Part shown: positions 1-7,469 of the stretch, piece after piece
How positions within the stretch are numbered: position 1 is the first letter of the stretch
Layout: every line of letters starts with the position of its first letter
Assembly: GCA_023255415.1 (NCBI GenBank)
Contig: JALRIN010000020.1
Span: 1 to 51,243 of the forward strand
Reading direction: 5' to 3'
Length of the DNA: 51,243 nt
Origin: Cypionkella sp.
Lineage (GTDB): Bacteria > Pseudomonadota > Alphaproteobacteria > Rhodobacterales > Rhodobacteraceae
Notes under the pieces: generated by a model
Database searches by the model: none
Told to the model about the DNA's origin: nothing
The model's input: the letters and a program-made list of their open reading frames with translations, nothing else
Position numbers and translations under genes: made by a program

Positions 1-125
1 CCTGTGCAGATGACGCGCATTTGCTGAACGGCTTGAACGTGCATGCCGGCAAGCTGACCTATTATGCCGTTGGCCGTGCTTTGGGGCTGGATGTGATATC
101 GCCGCAGCTGGCCTTAAAAGGTTAA
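1..125 (+). CDS. ald: Alanine dehydrogenase, C-terminal end (partial)
   Basis: Only the last 40 codons lie in the window, reading in the frame that begins at base 3 and ends with TAA at 123-125. The tail contains LNGLNVHAGKLTYYAVG followed by a short helix, which matches the C-terminus of NAD-dependent L-alanine dehydrogenase, where a 'GLN..GK.TY.AVA' stretch closes the protein. The enzyme interconverts L-alanine with pyruvate and ammonium. The start and all catalytic residues lie outside the window, so the call rests on the tail alone. A GC-rich hairpin follows directly. Confidence 0.72.
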   Translation, partial: CADDAHLLNGLNVHAGKLTYYAVGRALGLDVISPQLALKG

Positions 126-136
126 GACGCGCGCTG

Positions 137-158
137 GGCAGGCGGGGTGCCGCCTGCC
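137..158. terminator. GC hairpin between convergent ald and CDF gene
   Basis: GGCAGGCGG pairs perfectly with CCGCCTGCC across a GGTG loop (9-bp stem). It sits in the 55-bp gap between two convergent genes, so it probably ends transcription from one or both sides. There is no T-run on either side, so it is not a canonical intrinsic terminator. Confidence 0.5.
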
Positions 159-180
159 TGCCTGCCACCGCACACAGCGG

Positions 181-1068
181 TTAGATCACCACGATACCGC
201 TGTGTTTTGCCTTGTGGTCTGGCTCGACATGGATGGTGACCACGCTGTCGCTGATCGCGGCTTTGACGGCCGCCTCGATACGGTCGCAAATATCGTGGGC
301 CGCATCGACCGACATTTCTGCTGGCACGACCAAGTGAAATTCTACGAATGTGGCACGCCCGGCGTGACGGGCGCGCAGGTCATGGGCCTCGACCGCGCCC
401 GCGCCATAGGCCGAGATGATGCCGCGCAGCTTTTCCAGCACATCTTCGGGCACGCTTTCATCCATCAAGCCACCCACCGAACTGCGCACAACCTGCCAGC
501 CTGACCACAAGATATTTAGCGCCACCAAAGCGGCCAAACCCGCATCCAGCCATAGCCAGCCAGTCAAAATGGCAGCAACCAAACCCATGGTCACCCCCAC
601 AGACGAGACAACATCGCTGAGCAAATGGCGCCCATCAGCCACCAAAGCGGGCGAGCGTAGGGCCCGCCCCTGACGGATTAGAACAAAACACCACACCCCG
701 TTTAGCACGCTGGCCAGCAGGTTCACCGCCAATCCCGGCCATGGCGCGGTGAAGCTGGGCGGATTACCCCAGCTGGTGGCAGCGGCATGCAAAATCAAAA
801 GGGCTGCGATGATGATCATCACCCCCTCTAGCACGGCGCTGAAATATTCTGCCTTGTGGTGGCCATAGGGGTGATCGGCATCGGGCGGGCGGGCGGCGTA
901 GCGCACCGCCAATAGCGCGGCCAAGGCCGTGGCCACATTGACCGTGCTTTCCAGCGCATCTGAATACAACGCCACCGAGCCGGTCAGCTGCCACGCCAAT
1001 AGTTTGATGGCCAGCACAACCAGCCCCACAATGACACTGCCAATGGCAATTTTCATCGTTTTTGGCAC
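181..1068 (-). CDS. Cation diffusion facilitator (CDF) family transporter
   Basis: Inner-membrane divalent-metal/proton antiporter of the CDF family, expected to export Zn, Co, Fe or Mn. The protein has about six membrane segments. It shows the TM2 metal-site motif SDALEST, the loop motif HPYGHHKAEY, the TM5 motif DGRHLLSD (His and Asp of the second metal half-site), and a C-terminal cytoplasmic domain ending in HVEPDH. I chose the GTG at 1066-1068 because AAAGGACAG lies at a suitable distance before it; the frame stays open upstream to a TTG at 1152, and an ATG at 1056 is also possible. It follows mscL on the same strand. A 17-bp inverted repeat (1146-1162) lies in its leader. The metal cannot be told from sequence. 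Confidence 0.87.
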   Translation of the reverse strand: MPKTMKIAIGSVIVGLVVLAIKLLAWQLTGSVALYSDALESTVNVATALAALLAVRYAARPPDADHPYGHHKAEYFSAVLEGVMIIIAALLILHAAATSWGNPPSFTAPWPGLAVNLLASVLNGVWCFVLIRQGRALRSPALVADGRHLLSDVVSSVGVTMGLVAAILTGWLWLDAGLAALVALNILWSGWQVVRSSVGGLMDESVPEDVLEKLRGIISAYGAGAVEAHDLRARHAGRATFVEFHLVVPAEMSVDAAHDICDRIEAAVKAAISDSVVTIHVEPDHKAKHSGIVVI

Positions 1069-1145
1069 GGGCGGCTGTCCTTTGTTCGGTTTCGGGCCTG
1101 ATAACGGCCTGGCCTTTATAAAACAACCGCCCGCCCAGCGTATTC

Positions 1146-1162
1146 TTGCCAAACCTTGGCAA
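1146..1162. promoter_or_regulatory. Inverted repeat between mscL and CDF gene, possible operator
   Basis: TTGCCAA-ACC-TTGGCAA is a perfect 7-bp inverted repeat with a 3-bp spacer, located just downstream of the mscL stop and about 80 bp upstream of the likely CDF start. Its size and symmetry suit a dimeric repressor site. No promoter was assigned, and the regulator is unknown. Confidence 0.3.
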
Positions 1163-1178
1163 ATTGCGGTAATCAGCC

Positions 1179-1604
1179 CTACTTTTTCAGCGCGTCGCGA
1201 ATTTCCAACAGCACATCCAGCTCGGAGGGGCCTGCAGGCGCGGCAGGTGCTGCGGCCTCTTCTTTGCGGGTCGCGCTGTCTTTCACCCGGTTTACGGTTT
1301 TCACCAGCATAAAGACCACAAAGGCGATGATCAGGAAATTGATCACGGCCATCAGGAAATTGCCGATGGCAAACACTGCGGCGCCCGCTTCTTTTGCCGC
1401 ATCAACCGAGGCATAGCTGTCCCCATCCAGCGCATAGAACCAGCCCGAAAAATCGATGCCGCCGGTAAATAATGCGATGATCGGGTTGATCAGGTCCGCC
1501 ACAAGCGAGCTGACAATCGCGGTGAAGGCCGCACCGATGATGATGCCAACCGCCATATCCATGACGTTCCCCTTGGCAATAAAGGCCTTAAACTCTTTTA
1601 ACAT
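1179..1604 (-). CDS. mscL: Large-conductance mechanosensitive channel MscL
   Basis: Inner-membrane homopentameric channel that opens under membrane tension to release solutes on hypo-osmotic shock. At 141 residues it has the normal family length. The N-terminal amphipathic helix MLKEFKAFIAKGNVMDMAVG runs into pore helix TM1 (to about residue 45), followed by a periplasmic loop, TM2 (about 75-100) and the C-terminal helical bundle ending LDVLLEIRDALKK. ATG start with AGAGGATGGG just upstream. The CDF transporter follows on the same strand. The upstream gap is AT-rich and probably holds the promoter. Confidence 0.96.
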   Translation of the reverse strand: MLKEFKAFIAKGNVMDMAVGIIIGAAFTAIVSSLVADLINPIIALFTGGIDFSGWFYALDGDSYASVDAAKEAGAAVFAIGNFLMAVINFLIIAFVVFMLVKTVNRVKDSATRKEEAAAPAAPAGPSELDVLLEIRDALKK

Positions 1605-1760
1605 TGTCCCATCCTCTGTTCACACGAGGGCGCAACAGCCCCCCCTTGCGCACCATAGCGATAAGCGGGGGCAAGGTTTGGATGAATTTAGGGGGAAAAG
1701 TGATTAATTTTTTCCACTTTTGCATAAGGGGCACACATGGCTTGGGCCTGCCCCTTGTGG

Positions 1761-1783
1761 GCGCGGGCCTTGCCAGCCCGCGC
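1761..1783. terminator. GC hairpin downstream of D-amino-acid transaminase
   Basis: GCGCGGGC and GCCCGCGC form a perfect 8-bp stem with a 7-nt loop, 18 bp past the stop of the minus-strand transaminase gene. No T-tract follows, so this is a possible Rho-assisted or weak terminator. Confidence 0.4.
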
Positions 1784-1801
1784 GATTGCTAAAACCGCAG
1801 G

Positions 1802-2662
1802 TTAAATGGCGGTTTTCAGGCTTTCGTCTAGATAGATTTCGCGCAGCCGCTTGGCCACGGGGCCGGGGGTGCCAGTGCCCAATGTGGTGCCGTCGATTTC
1901 TACCACCGGGAACACAAAGGTAGATGCCGAGGTGATAAATGCCTCGTCTGCGGCCTGTGCCTCGGCGATGGTAAAGGGGCGCTCTTCGACCTCCATCTGG
2001 GCCTCGCGGGCAAAGCGCAGCACAGCGGCGCGGGTGATGCCGTGCAAAATATCGTTAGACAGCTGGCGCGTGATGATTTTGCCATCTTTCACGATATAGG
2101 CGTTGTTCGATGTGCCCTCGGTCACCATGCCGTCTTCGACAAACCAGGCGTCATCGACATGCGCGGCCTTGGCCATCATCTTGGCCATCGAAGGGTACAA
2201 AAGCTGCGTGGTCTTGATGTCGCGGCGGCCCCAGCGCTCGTCAGCAACCGAGATCACCTTCCAGCCGGTTTTGGCGGCAGGGGCATCGGCAAGGCCAGGT
2301 TTGTTTTGCGTGAACAGCACCAGCGTCGGTTTGGTATCGGCCGGCGGATAGGCGAAATCGCGGTCGCCCGGATTGCCGCGGGTTACCTGCAAATAGATCA
2401 TGCCGTCGGTGATGTCGTTCAGCTGCACCAATTCGCGGTGGATCGCCAGCAGCTCGGCATCGCTGCAAGGCGCTGGCATGCCAAGTTCGGACAGGCTGCG
2501 GCCAAGGCGGGCGCAATGGCCGGCAAAGTCGATCAGCTTGCCGCCCAAAACCGAGGTCACCTCATAGACGCCATCCGACATCAGAAAGCCACGGTCAAAG
2601 ATCGAGACTTTCGCCTCGGTTTCCGGCAGATAGTCGCCGTTCAGATAGACGGTACGGGTCAT
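1802..2662 (-). CDS. dat: D-amino-acid transaminase (fold-type IV PLP enzyme)
   Basis: Cytoplasmic aminotransferase of PLP fold type IV (BCAT/DAAT family), 286 residues, as usual. The Schiff-base lysine is K150 in RRDIKTTQLL, and the cofactor-binding glutamate is E182 in TEGTSNN, both at typical spacing. The N-terminus VYLNGDYLPETEAKVSIFDR is characteristic of D-amino-acid aminotransferases, which supply D-Glu/D-Ala or break down D-amino acids. Closely related branched-chain aminotransferases and aminodeoxychorismate lyase share the fold, but the DIK motif and N-terminus favour DAAT. ATG start with GGGGATAAACC before it. It is divergent from mcl1. Confidence 0.85.
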   Translation of the reverse strand: MTRTVYLNGDYLPETEAKVSIFDRGFLMSDGVYEVTSVLGGKLIDFAGHCARLGRSLSELGMPAPCSDAELLAIHRELVQLNDITDGMIYLQVTRGNPGDRDFAYPPADTKPTLVLFTQNKPGLADAPAAKTGWKVISVADERWGRRDIKTTQLLYPSMAKMMAKAAHVDDAWFVEDGMVTEGTSNNAYIVKDGKIITRQLSNDILHGITRAAVLRFAREAQMEVEERPFTIAEAQAADEAFITSASTFVFPVVEIDGTTLGTGTPGPVAKRLREIYLDESLKTAI

Positions 2663-2959
2663 GGTTTATCCCCAAAGCTGCGGTTGTGCTGGATGAACGT
2701 CTGCTGCGTCACAGATCAGCGGCTGGGCACGGTCTTGGCGCAGCAAAAGCGGCCCGTCAAGGTGGCAATAGGCCCGCCGATGCTCCGCCCGCACGCAAGG
2801 CGGCATCGCGCGCAGGGATCGCGGGATCTTTGGCGCGCCTTTAGCAAAGACCTTGCTGCGGCGCGGTAATTTTGCTGCGACTGCGAAAATTGCTTGCGGG
2901 TATGTGCGCAACAATATAACTCAAGAATGATAGTTTTAGAAACATACTTGCGAGGCAAA
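2663..2959. other. Divergent intergenic region, dat / mcl1
   Basis: This 297-bp gap separates two divergently transcribed genes and should carry both promoters. The half next to mcl1 (about 2880-2955) is clearly AT-richer and contains TTGC-N10-GCAA, an imperfect candidate operator. Short open frames here have no recognisable product. No RNA gene was seen. Confidence 0.4.
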
Positions 2960-3919
2960 ATGTCCTTTCGTCTGCAACCTGCTCCCCCTGCACGCCCCAA
3001 CCGTTGCCAATTGTTCGGGCCTGGCTCGCGGCCTGCGCTGTTTGAAAAGATGGCGGCAAGTGCGGCGGATGTGATCAATCTGGATCTGGAAGATTCGGTT
3101 GCGCCCTCGGATAAGGACGCTGCACGCGCCAATGTCATCGCCGCGATTTCGGAGGTGGACTGGGGCAAGAAATGGCTTTCGGTGCGGATCAACGGGTTGG
3201 ATACCCCCTATTGGTATCGCGACGTAGTTGATCTGTTGGAACAGGCCGGCGACCGGCTGGATCAGATCATGATCCCAAAGGTGGGCTGCGCTGCCGATGT
3301 CTATGCGGTGGACGCTTTGGTTACCGCGATTGAAAGCGCCAAAGGTCGCAGCAAGCCAATTGCCTTTGAGGTGATCATCGAATCAGCTGCAGGCATTGCC
3401 CATGTCGAAGAGATTGCAGCCTCTAGCCCGCGTTTGCAGGCGATGAGCCTGGGCGCGGCGGACTTTGCCGCCAGCATGGGGATGCAGACCACCGGCATCG
3501 GCGGCACCCAAGAGAATTACTATATGCTGCGCGAGGGGGTGAAGCATTGGTCTGACCCTTGGCACTGGGCGCAAGTGGCGATTGTGGCTGCCTGCCGCAC
3601 CCATGGCGTTTTGCCTGTGGACGGCCCCTTTGGCGATTTTTCTGATGACGAAGGCTTTCGCGCGCAGGCCTTGCGCTCGGCAACGCTGGGCATGGTTGGC
3701 AAATGGGCGATCCACCCCAAACAGATCGCATTGGCCAATGAGGTCTTTACCCCCTCGGCGCAGGCCGTCGCCGAAGCGCGCGAGATTTTGGCGGCGATGG
3801 CCGATGCCAAGGCGCGCGGTGAAGGCGCCACGGTGTTCAAGGGCCGGTTGGTTGATATCGCCTCGATCAAGCAGGCAGAGGTGATCGTTAAACAGGCAGA
3901 GATGATTGCAGCTGCCTGA
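2960..3919 (+). CDS. mcl1: L-malyl-CoA/beta-methylmalyl-CoA lyase
   Basis: Mg-dependent lyase of the HpcH/HpaI-CitE aldolase family. It cleaves beta-methylmalyl-CoA to glyoxylate and propionyl-CoA and L-malyl-CoA to glyoxylate and acetyl-CoA, within the ethylmalonyl-CoA pathway for acetate assimilation. I chose the ATG at 2960 (319 residues) because the protein then begins MSFRLQPAPPARPNRCQLFG, as in Rhodobacter Mcl1; an in-frame ATG 66 bp upstream would add an unlikely extension. Visible active-site elements are LDLED (41-45), R76, E141 in EVIIESAAG and the LGAADFAASMG segment with D168. This gene is a good marker of a bacterium using the ethylmalonyl-CoA route instead of the glyoxylate shunt. 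Downstream are three hairpins and accA. Confidence 0.95.
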   Translation: MSFRLQPAPPARPNRCQLFGPGSRPALFEKMAASAADVINLDLEDSVAPSDKDAARANVIAAISEVDWGKKWLSVRINGLDTPYWYRDVVDLLEQAGDRLDQIMIPKVGCAADVYAVDALVTAIESAKGRSKPIAFEVIIESAAGIAHVEEIAASSPRLQAMSLGAADFAASMGMQTTGIGGTQENYYMLREGVKHWSDPWHWAQVAIVAACRTHGVLPVDGPFGDFSDDEGFRAQALRSATLGMVGKWAIHPKQIALANEVFTPSAQAVAEAREILAAMADAKARGEGATVFKGRLVDIASIKQAEVIVKQAEMIAAA

Positions 3920-3980
3920 TTTTAGGGCTTTGAAATAAAGCTGTTGACTCACTTTTACTCTGACGACACAGTGACATGAC

Positions 3981-3998
3981 GTAAGGGCAAGCCCTTAC
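3981..3998. other. Hairpin 1 of the mcl1-accA gap
   Basis: GTAAGGGC and GCCCTTAC form a perfect inverted repeat around AA. As RNA this gives a 7-bp stem with a CAAG or CTTG tetraloop, depending on strand. It lies just after a possible promoter -35 (TTGACT at 3944-3949). Confidence 0.5.
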
Positions 3999-4011
3999 CC
4001 GAAACACCCGC

Positions 4012-4041
4012 GCGACACAGGGAGAGGAGGCCCTCTGTCGC
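4012..4041. other. Hairpin 2 of the mcl1-accA gap, with an SD/anti-SD loop
   Basis: An 11-bp stem (4012-4022 with 4031-4041, one C-C mismatch) holds the 8-nt loop AGAGGAGG. Read on the plus strand the loop is a perfect Shine-Dalgarno-like sequence; on the minus strand it is CCTCCTCT, an anti-Shine-Dalgarno. Its function is unknown. Confidence 0.5.
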
Positions 4042-4060
4042 ATAAAGGGGAGGATGCACG

Positions 4061-4080
4061 CCCTGCGGGAAACCGCAGGG
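4061..4080 (+). terminator. Hairpin 3 of the mcl1-accA gap, GAAA tetraloop
   Basis: CCCTGCGG-GAAA-CCGCAGGG is a perfect 8-bp stem capped by a GNRA tetraloop on the plus strand, followed by CTGTGCTGTTT. It may be the mcl1 terminator or part of a structured accA leader. A similar GAAA-capped GC hairpin follows the ETF-QO gene. Confidence 0.45.
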
Positions 4081-4188
4081 CTGTGCTGTTTCTGGGGGCA
4101 GGCGGTCAAGGATTGGGCGCGGCCGCAGGCAGTTGCTTTTTTCCGGCGCGCCCGCCATATAGACACGGTTGCCCTGTTGGAGTGCCGC

Positions 4189-5148
4189 ATGAATTACCTC
4201 GAATTTGAAAAGCCTTTGTCCGAAATTGAAGGCAAGGCAGAAGAGCTGCGCGCGATGGCGCGGGGCAATCCGGGGATGGATATTGCCAAGGAAGCAGAAG
4301 CTTTGGACCGCAAGGCCGAGCAAATGCTGAAAGATCTTTATCGCACGCTGACGCCTTGGCAGAAATGTCAGGTGGCGCGGCATCCGGACCGTCCACATGC
4401 CAAGGATTATATCGAGGCGCTTTTCACCGAGTTTACCTCTTTGTCCGGTGATCGTGGCTTTGCCGAGGATCAGGCCGTGATGGGCGGGCTTGCGCGCTTT
4501 AACGACATGCCGGTGATGGTGATTGGCCACGAAAAGGGCAATGACACCAAAAGCCGGATCGAGCGTAATTTCGGCATGGCGCGGCCCGAGGGCTACCGCA
4601 AGGCCGTGCGTTTGATGGATATGGCCGACCGCTTTCGTCTGCCAGTGATCGCATTGGTCGACACCCCCGGCGCCTATCCCGGCAAGGGCGCAGAAGAGCG
4701 TGGCCAGTCCGAGGCGATTGCGCGCTCGACTGCGAAATGCTTGGAGATCGGCGTGCCGCTGATTTCAGTGATCATTGGCGAGGGCGGCTCGGGTGGGGCT
4801 GTGGCCTTTGCCACCGCCAACCGCATCGCGATGCTGGAACATTCGGTTTATTCGGTGATCTCGCCCGAGGGCTGCGCCAGCATCCTCTGGAAAGACGCCG
4901 AGAAGATGCGCGAAGCGGCAGAGGCCTTGCGGCTGACGGCGCAGGATCTGCAAAAGCTGGGGGTGATTGACCGGATCATCGCCGAGCCTTTGGGCGGCGC
5001 GCAGCGCGGGCAATCGGCCAGTATCGAGGCGGTTGGCAAAGCCATTGAAGCGATGCTGAAAGAGCTTTCGGGCAAGAAACCCGAAGCGCTGATCAAGGAT
5101 CGTCGGCAGAAGTTTCTCAGCATGGGATCAAAGGGGCTGGCGGCCTGA
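4189..5148 (+). CDS. accA: Acetyl-CoA carboxylase carboxyltransferase subunit alpha
   Basis: Alpha subunit of the alpha2-beta2 carboxyltransferase that moves CO2 from biotin to acetyl-CoA, giving malonyl-CoA for fatty-acid synthesis. The 319-residue product starts MNYLEFEKPL at an ATG with GGAG eight bases upstream; the frame is open further upstream to an ATG at 4054, but that extension covers a hairpin and does not look like protein. Conserved crotonase-fold stretches include RPHAKDYIEALF, GHEKGNDTKSRIERNFGM, PVIALVDTPGAYPG, GEGGSGGAVAFA and YSVISPEGCASILWKD. The length is normal. The preceding gap is unusually structured. Confidence 0.97.
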   Translation: MNYLEFEKPLSEIEGKAEELRAMARGNPGMDIAKEAEALDRKAEQMLKDLYRTLTPWQKCQVARHPDRPHAKDYIEALFTEFTSLSGDRGFAEDQAVMGGLARFNDMPVMVIGHEKGNDTKSRIERNFGMARPEGYRKAVRLMDMADRFRLPVIALVDTPGAYPGKGAEERGQSEAIARSTAKCLEIGVPLISVIIGEGGSGGAVAFATANRIAMLEHSVYSVISPEGCASILWKDAEKMREAAEALRLTAQDLQKLGVIDRIIAEPLGGAQRGQSASIEAVGKAIEAMLKELSGKKPEALIKDRRQKFLSMGSKGLAA

Positions 5149-5167
5149 TCCAGGGGCTGCGGGTGCT

Positions 5168-5208
5168 GGGGGTTTCACACCCCCCCTGCTTGGGCAGGCC
5201 CAAGCAGG
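5168..5208. terminator. Two adjacent inverted repeats downstream of accA
   Basis: GGGGG-TTTCACA-CCCCC (5168-5184) is followed immediately by CCTGCTTGGGC-AG-GCCCAAGCAGG (5185-5208), a perfect 11-bp inverted repeat. They lie between the convergent accA and PPOX genes and are probably a bidirectional transcription stop. There is no T-run. Confidence 0.5.
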
Positions 5209-5216
5209 CCCCCCGT

Positions 5217-5241
5217 GGGATATTTTCACCAAGATGAAAGG
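5217..5241. repeat. Single copy of a dispersed GGGATATTTT..CACCAAGATGAAA repeat
   Basis: The segment GGGATATTTTCACCAAGATG plus AAAGG resembles the arm of the large inverted repeat at 15010-15085 (one substitution over the shared 21 or so bases). It lies between convergent genes, ending 10 bp before the PPOX stop. I infer a dispersed intergenic repeat of this lineage. Confidence 0.55.
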
Positions 5242-5251
5242 GTTTGTGGGG

Positions 5252-5860
5252 TTACCACCAGCCCAGATGGGCGCGGGTGGCGCGCTCGGCGTCGTAATCG
5301 GCGCCGTTGATGCGGCCTTGGGTGGCGTCTTGCAGCATTTGGCCGGCGCTGGGCAGGTCGGCTGCGGCTTCGCTGCTGGTCCAGAGCGCGGCGCGTTGCA
5401 GGGCGCGGGCGCATTGCGAATAGACCTCGGCGATTTTGATGACGATCACCGTGCGTGGCAGGCTGTCGCCGCGGGCAAAGCGCTGGCGCAAGTCTGTGTC
5501 GGCGGTGATGCGGGCGGTGCCATTGACGCGCACTGTGGTGGTGGAGCCTGCGATCAAGAACAGCAGGCTGACGCGACCGTCGCGCAGAATGTTGCGCAGG
5601 GTATCAATCCGCTCGTTGCCCTTCCAATCGGGCAGGGCCAAGGTTTGGGCATCGAGCGCTGTGACCACAGGGCCTTGGTCGCCGCGTGGGCTGCCATCGG
5701 TGCCTTCGGGGCCGACGCTGGAGATCACACAGAAACGCGAGGCGGCGATGAAGGCGGCATAGGCAGGGGTCAGATGGTTTGTGACCTTGGCGAGGGCGGG
5801 TTGTTTCGGTGTGCCATAGGCGGCGTGTAGTGTGGCAAGATCGCTGATCCACGCGGTCAT
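5252..5860 (-). CDS. PPOX-class FMN-dependent flavoprotein (DR_2398-like family)
   Basis: A 202-residue split-barrel protein of the pyridoxamine-5'-phosphate-oxidase-like superfamily. Recognisable elements are FCVISSVGPEGTDGSPRGD (the S-P-R-G-D FMN-binding turn), LPDWKGNERIDTLRNIL and VSLLFLIAGSTTTVRVNG. This matches the probable FMN-dependent enzymes of the DR_2398/MSMEG_1061 group, whose substrate is not established; it is not PdxH itself. It is the last gene of the ftsE-ftsX-plsC operon: its ATG overlaps the plsC stop by 4 bases (ATGA), so it is translationally coupled. The role in that operon is unclear. Confidence 0.78.
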   Translation of the reverse strand: MTAWISDLATLHAAYGTPKQPALAKVTNHLTPAYAAFIAASRFCVISSVGPEGTDGSPRGDQGPVVTALDAQTLALPDWKGNERIDTLRNILRDGRVSLLFLIAGSTTTVRVNGTARITADTDLRQRFARGDSLPRTVIVIKIAEVYSQCARALQRAALWTSSEAAADLPSAGQMLQDATQGRINGADYDAERATRAHLGWW

Positions 5861-6582
5861 TTGAAGCCCGCTTCGGCCATCAGGGCGTTGGAGGAGGCCT
5901 CGACCCGGGCTTCAAGCTCGGCCATGAAGGCGTCATTGGTCAGGCCGGGTGGGATCGCTGGCAGGAAGTCAACAACGGCGGTGCCGCGATGGCGCAAGAT
6001 GCCGCGTTTGGGCCAGAACAGGCCGACATTGGCGCCGACCGGGACGCAGGGCTGTTGCAATTGGCTGTAGAGCACGGCGGTGCCGATCTTATAGGGGCGT
6101 TGGTCGCCGGGGGCGACGCGGGTGCCTTGGGGGTAGATGATCAGCTGACCGGGCAGGCTGGCACCGGATTTCACATCTGCCAGCATCTTGGTGATTGCCG
6201 CCCCGCGCTTGCCGCGGTTGACGAAGATGCAGCCGATGCGTTTTGCATACCAGCCCAGAAAGGGCGCCCAGCCGAGGATTGCCTTCATCACGAATTTGCC
6301 GCGCGGCAGGGCGCCGTAGATCATGATGATATCCAGAAAGCTTTGATGCTTGGGCGCGATCAGCACTTCGCCGTTGGGCACCGTGCCGCGCACTTCGGTT
6401 TTCAGCCCGCAAATCAGCCGCAGCGAAAAGCAGACCCAGCGGCAATAGGCGTGGCAGGCTGCAACCGCGCCGTCGCGGTGCAAGAGCGCATAGGGAAAGT
6501 AGACAATCGCCACCACTGCCATCGCGAGATACATCTGGAGGATAAAGATCAGCGACAGCAGGATTTGGATCAAGTGTTTCAT
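5857..6582 (-). CDS. plsC: 1-acyl-sn-glycerol-3-phosphate acyltransferase (PlsC family)
   Basis: Membrane-associated acyltransferase that adds the second acyl chain to lysophosphatidic acid, giving phosphatidic acid. The 241-residue protein has a hydrophobic N-terminal segment (about 5-33), the catalytic HX4D motif at H79-D84 (KHQSFLD), the FVNRGKRG block and the third acyltransferase block YPQGTRVAPG. Bacteria of this group often carry several PlsC paralogues, so this may be an accessory rather than the main enzyme. It overlaps ftsX by 4 bases upstream and the PPOX gene by 4 bases downstream, linking phospholipid synthesis to FtsEX in one transcript. Confidence 0.9.
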   Translation of the reverse strand: MKHLIQILLSLIFILQMYLAMAVVAIVYFPYALLHRDGAVAACHAYCRWVCFSLRLICGLKTEVRGTVPNGEVLIAPKHQSFLDIIMIYGALPRGKFVMKAILGWAPFLGWYAKRIGCIFVNRGKRGAAITKMLADVKSGASLPGQLIIYPQGTRVAPGDQRPYKIGTAVLYSQLQQPCVPVGANVGLFWPKRGILRHRGTAVVDFLPAIPPGLTNDAFMAELEARVEASSNALMAEAGFK

Positions 6583-7469
6583 TTGAGCTCCCGAAGTTTA
6601 CGCAAGGCGCTGGCGCGGGTTGCGGCATAGGCGACAAGGGCCACCAGCGGCGGCAGCAGCAAGGGCAAAAGCCAGCTTGCGCCTGCAAAGCCAAGGCCTG
6701 TCAAAAATCCTCCGGCGGTGTCAGCCGAGGGCAGCATCCAGACGCCTGCCATGCCCAGAGCCGTGCCGAGGCAGGCCCCCGTCAGGGCCCGAAGGGTAAA
6801 GCGCCGCACGAAGGCCCGGGCGATATAGGCATCGCGCGCGCCGACCAAGCGCAGAACCTTGATCACTTGGGCATTGGCGGCAAGCGCAGCACTTGCCGCC
6901 AGTGTGATCATGGCCGCGGTGGCCGCACCGATCAGCACGATCGACATAAGGCCAAGCAGCCGCAACCGGGAGGCAGCCACCGCCAAGGGGCGGCGCCATC
7001 GTGTGTGATCGTCAAGCACAGCACCCGGCGCTTCGGCGGCAAGGCGTTGGCGCAGACCTTCGCCATCATAGCCGGTGCCGTCTTCGGTGATCTCGATCAG
7101 CCGGGGCAGTGGCAGCGCGTCAACCGGCAGGTCGGGGCCAAACCAAGGCGCCAGCAGCGCGCGCTGTTCATCATCGGTCATGGCGCGCGCCGAGGCGATG
7201 CCGGGGGTGGTGGCCAAGGTCTCGAGCACGGCTTTGGTTTGCAGATCGATCTGATCTTCGGGGGCAGACAGCCGGATCGTCGCGGTGCGGTCCAGCGAGG
7301 CCGACCAGCGCGCCGCAAGGGTGCCTGCCGCCATGGACAGCGCCAGCGCAAAGACTGCCAAAAAGGCCATCGAAGCTGCGGTGAATGTGGTCAGCCAGGC
7401 GGTATGGCCCGAAGGCGGCACTACGCTGTCGCCTCTGGTCTCGTCGCGCAAAAGGGAGGGCAGCCGCAT
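6579..7469 (-). CDS. ftsX: Cell division protein FtsX (ABC transporter-like permease)
   Basis: Integral membrane partner of FtsE. In other bacteria FtsEX works at the divisome as a mechanotransducer that activates peptidoglycan hydrolases. The product is about 296 residues with TM1 near residue 28-50, an extracytoplasmic domain (about 55-165), and three further TM segments in the C-terminal FtsX domain, whose core reads KVLRLVGARDAYIARAF. The ATG at 7469 overlaps the ftsE TGA by one base (TGATG); a GTG one codon earlier would give a 4-base overlap. plsC is coupled downstream. Confidence 0.9.
   Translation of the reverse strand: MRLPSLLRDETRGDSVVPPSGHTAWLTTFTAASMAFLAVFALALSMAAGTLAARWSASLDRTATIRLSAPEDQIDLQTKAVLETLATTPGIASARAMTDDEQRALLAPWFGPDLPVDALPLPRLIEITEDGTGYDGEGLRQRLAAEAPGAVLDDHTRWRRPLAVAASRLRLLGLMSIVLIGAATAAMITLAASAALAANAQVIKVLRLVGARDAYIARAFVRRFTLRALTGACLGTALGMAGVWMLPSADTAGGFLTGLGFAGASWLLPLLLPPLVALVAYAATRASALRKLRELK

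Noticed and set aside
2666..2914. A small minus-strand gene in the dat-mcl1 gap
   Set aside because: An 82-codon frame exists, but the composition (Arg, Pro, Ala) and lack of a clear RBS or similarity do not support a real product.
3940..4100. A 6S RNA, SRP RNA or RNase P RNA in the structured mcl1-accA gap
   Set aside because: None of the diagnostic sequences (SRP GGAAGCAGCC-like loop, RNase P GAGGAAAGTCCGG-like core) is present, and no long 5'-3' closing stem typical of 6S RNA is found. Only three local hairpins remain.
4054..4188. An upstream ATG extension of accA or a leader peptide
   Set aside because: The GGGGAGG is directly joined to this ATG with no spacing, the encoded sequence crosses hairpin 3 and resembles no accA N-terminus; ATG 4189 has a well-placed GGAG.
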